6,116 nt of DNA from Deltaproteobacteria bacterium. GTDB lineage: Bacteria; Desulfobacterota; Desulfobacteria; Desulfobacterales; Desulfatibacillaceae. Below the pieces are notes generated by a model that saw nothing but the letters and a program-made list of their open reading frames with translations, was not told the DNA's origin and searched no databases. This document shows, one piece after another, positions 4,709-6,116 of the stretch; positions within the stretch are counted from its first letter, which is position 1, and each line of letters opens with the position of its first letter. The stretch is from the NCBI GenBank assembly GCA_019308705.1, contig JAFDHW010000156.1, forward strand, positions 1 to 6,116, given 5' to 3'. A program made the position numbers and the translations under genes.

Positions 4709-6116
4709 TCAGTTGATCTGCACCGGCCGGTCGCCCACGTCCTGGTGCGGCTGCGAGGAAGACAGCACGCACTCGTAGGGGATGTCCTCGTCCGAGGCGA
4801 ACAGCTTCTCCCCTTCCTTCAACACCAGGGCGTGTTGCAGGACCCGGTCCATGTGGTCCACCGGGACGAACGTCACCGCCTTCTTGATCTTGGCGGGGAT
4901 GTCCTGAAGGTCCTTTTCGTTTTCCCCGGGCAGGAGGATGGTCTTGATGCCCGCCTGGTGGGCGGCCAGGACCTTTTCCTTCAGCCCGCCGATGGGCAGC
5001 ACCCGGCCCCGGAGGGTGATCTCCCCGGTCATGGCCACGTCCCGGCGCACAGGCCGGTTGGTGAGCACGGAAACCAGGCTCGTGCAAATGGTGATGCCCG
5101 CCGAGGGGCCGTCCTTGGGGATGGCGCCTTCGGGAATGTGGATGTGGATGTCCCACTTCTTGTAGAAGTCCTTGTCAATACCAAGCCGCACGGACCGGCT
5201 GCGCACGTAGGAGGTGGCCGCCTGGGCGGACTCCTTCATCACGTCGCCCAGCTTGCCGGTGACGGTGACCTCGCCCTTGCCGGGCATGACCACGGTCTCC
5301 ACGGACAGGATCTCTCCGCCCACCTGGGTCCAGGCCAGGCCGGTGACCAGGCCCACCCGGTCGGTCTCCTCCAGCTGGGAGGAACGGAACCGGGCAGGGC
5401 CCAAAAGCTTGGCCACGGTCTGGGCGGTGACCCGGATCACGGAATCCTTCTTGCACCCGTCCTTGGCCACCTGCCGGGCGAGCTTCCTGCACACCGAGGC
5501 GATCTCCCGCTCCAGGTTCCGCACCCCGGCCTCCCGGGTATAGTGGCGGATGATCTCGTAGATCGCGTTTTCCGAGAACCGGACGTTTTCCTTGCCCAAA
5601 CCGTTTAGATCGGCCTGCTTGGGGATCAGAAAACCCTTGGCGATGTGGTACTTCTCGTATTCCGTGTACCCGGGGATGCGGATGATCTCCATCCGGTCCT
5701 GCAAGGGCAACGGAATGTCCGGCAGCGTGTTGGCCGTGGTGATGAACAGGACGTCGGACAAATCGTAGTCCAGGTCCAGGTAATGGTCGTTGAACGCGTA
5801 GTTCTGTTCCGGGTCCAAGACCTCCAGAAGCGCAGCGGAAGGATCGCCCCGAAAGTCCATGCTCATCTTGTCCACTTCGTCCAGGCACATGACCGGGTTG
5901 TTGGCCTTGGCCCGGCGGAGCGACTGGATGATCTTGCCCGGCATGGCGCCGATGTAGGTCCGGCGGTGGCCGCGGATCTCGGCCTCGTCCCGCACGCCGC
6001 CCAAGGACAAACGCACGAACTCGCGGTTGGTGGCCCTGGCCACGCTCTTGGCCAGCGAGGTCTTGCCCACGCCGGGGGGGCCCACCAGACACAGGATGGG
6101 GCCGCGGATCTTTTTC
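4709..6116 (-). CDS. lon: ATP-dependent protease Lon, C-terminal part (5' end outside the window)
   Basis: 468 residues of Lon are visible, reading out of the right edge without a start; the GTG at 6085 is an internal valine. The sequence enters as [14 protein letters not shown], so Walker A is at the very beginning. Then follow Walker B ([10 protein letters not shown]), sensor-1 ITTAN, the sensor-2 region GVRNLEREI, and the proteolytic domain with the catalytic serine in PKDGPSAG (codon 5104-5102) and the catalytic lysine 43 residues later in GGLKEKV (codon 4975-4973), the same spacing as E. coli S679/K722. Lon is a cytoplasmic hexameric AAA+ protease that unfolds and degrades damaged and short-lived regulatory proteins. 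The N-terminal substrate-binding domain is off the window. The C-terminus carries an acidic then polar tail of roughly 30 residues (from about [10 protein letters not shown]) beyond the E. coli end. Nothing suggests a broken gene. Confidence 0.97.
   Translation of the reverse strand, partial: KKIRGPILCLVGPPGVGKTSLAKSVARATNREFVRLSLGGVRDEAEIRGHRRTYIGAMPGKIIQSLRRAKANNPVMCLDEVDKMSMDFRGDPSAALLEVLDPEQNYAFNDHYLDLDYDLSDVLFITTANTLPDIPLPLQDRMEIIRIPGYTEYEKYHIAKGFLIPKQADLNGLGKENVRFSENAIYEIIRHYTREAGVRNLEREIASVCRKLARQVAKDGCKKDSVIRVTAQTVAKLLGPARFRSSQLEETDRVGLVTGLAWTQVGGEILSVETVVMPGKGEVTVTGKLGDVMKESAQAATSYVRSRSVRLGIDKDFYKKWDIHIHIPEGAIPKDGPSAGITICTSLVSVLTNRPVRRDVAMTGEITLRGRVLPIGGLKEKVLAAHQAGIKTILLPGENEKDLQDIPAKIKKAVTFVPVDHMDRVLQHALVLKEGEKLFASDEDIPYECVLSSSQPHQDVGDRPVQIN

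Noticed and set aside
4656..5156. Minus-strand 166-codon open frame overlapping lon in another frame
   Set aside because: Gly/Pro/His/Arg-rich shadow of the proteolytic domain of Lon.
6083..6085. GTG as the start of lon
   Set aside because: It is the valine just before Walker A. The frame continues upstream as Lon sequence to the window edge.

Overview
This is a G+C-rich bacterial window in which third codon positions are overwhelmingly G or C. It holds the near ends or whole lengths of four protein genes, two tRNA genes and short control regions. The Lon sequence, the stand-alone Fe-S protein of the QueG/reductive-dehalogenase-like fold and the unusual pair of thiamine-diphosphate (TPP) enzymes would suit an anaerobic member of the Desulfobacterota (former Deltaproteobacteria). 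That placement is inference from gene content and codon bias, not something the sequence proves.

Region 1 to 2740 (minus strand): two acetolactate-synthase-like TPP enzymes lie in tandem and are read leftwards. The upstream gene (863-2740) is complete at 625 aa. The downstream gene starts at 866 inside the stop codon of the first (ATGA overlap) and runs off the left edge. They are diverged paralogues, each with its own catalytic glutamate, and are probably made together. Their substrate cannot be read from the sequence.

Region 2741 to 2894: a 154-bp divergent control region. It has a candidate promoter on each strand and a terminator-like hairpin just before the ribosome binding site of the rightward gene.

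Region 2895 to 4232 (plus strand): a 445-aa cytoplasmic protein with two [4Fe-4S] cysteine motifs, resembling epoxyqueuosine reductase QueG but without a recognisable version of its catalytic aspartate motif.

Region 4233 to 4708: intergenic DNA, a strong intrinsic terminator, then tRNA-Asp(GTC) and tRNA-Val(TAC), both on the minus strand and transcribed Val then Asp from a good sigma-70-type promoter at 4631-4659. The Fe-S gene points towards this operon, with no obvious plus-strand terminator between them.

Region 4709 to 6116 (minus strand): the C-terminal 468 residues of the ATP-dependent protease Lon, from just before Walker A through the Ser-Lys catalytic dyad to the stop. Its N-terminal domain lies beyond the right edge. 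No mobile elements, CRISPR arrays or rRNA were seen.
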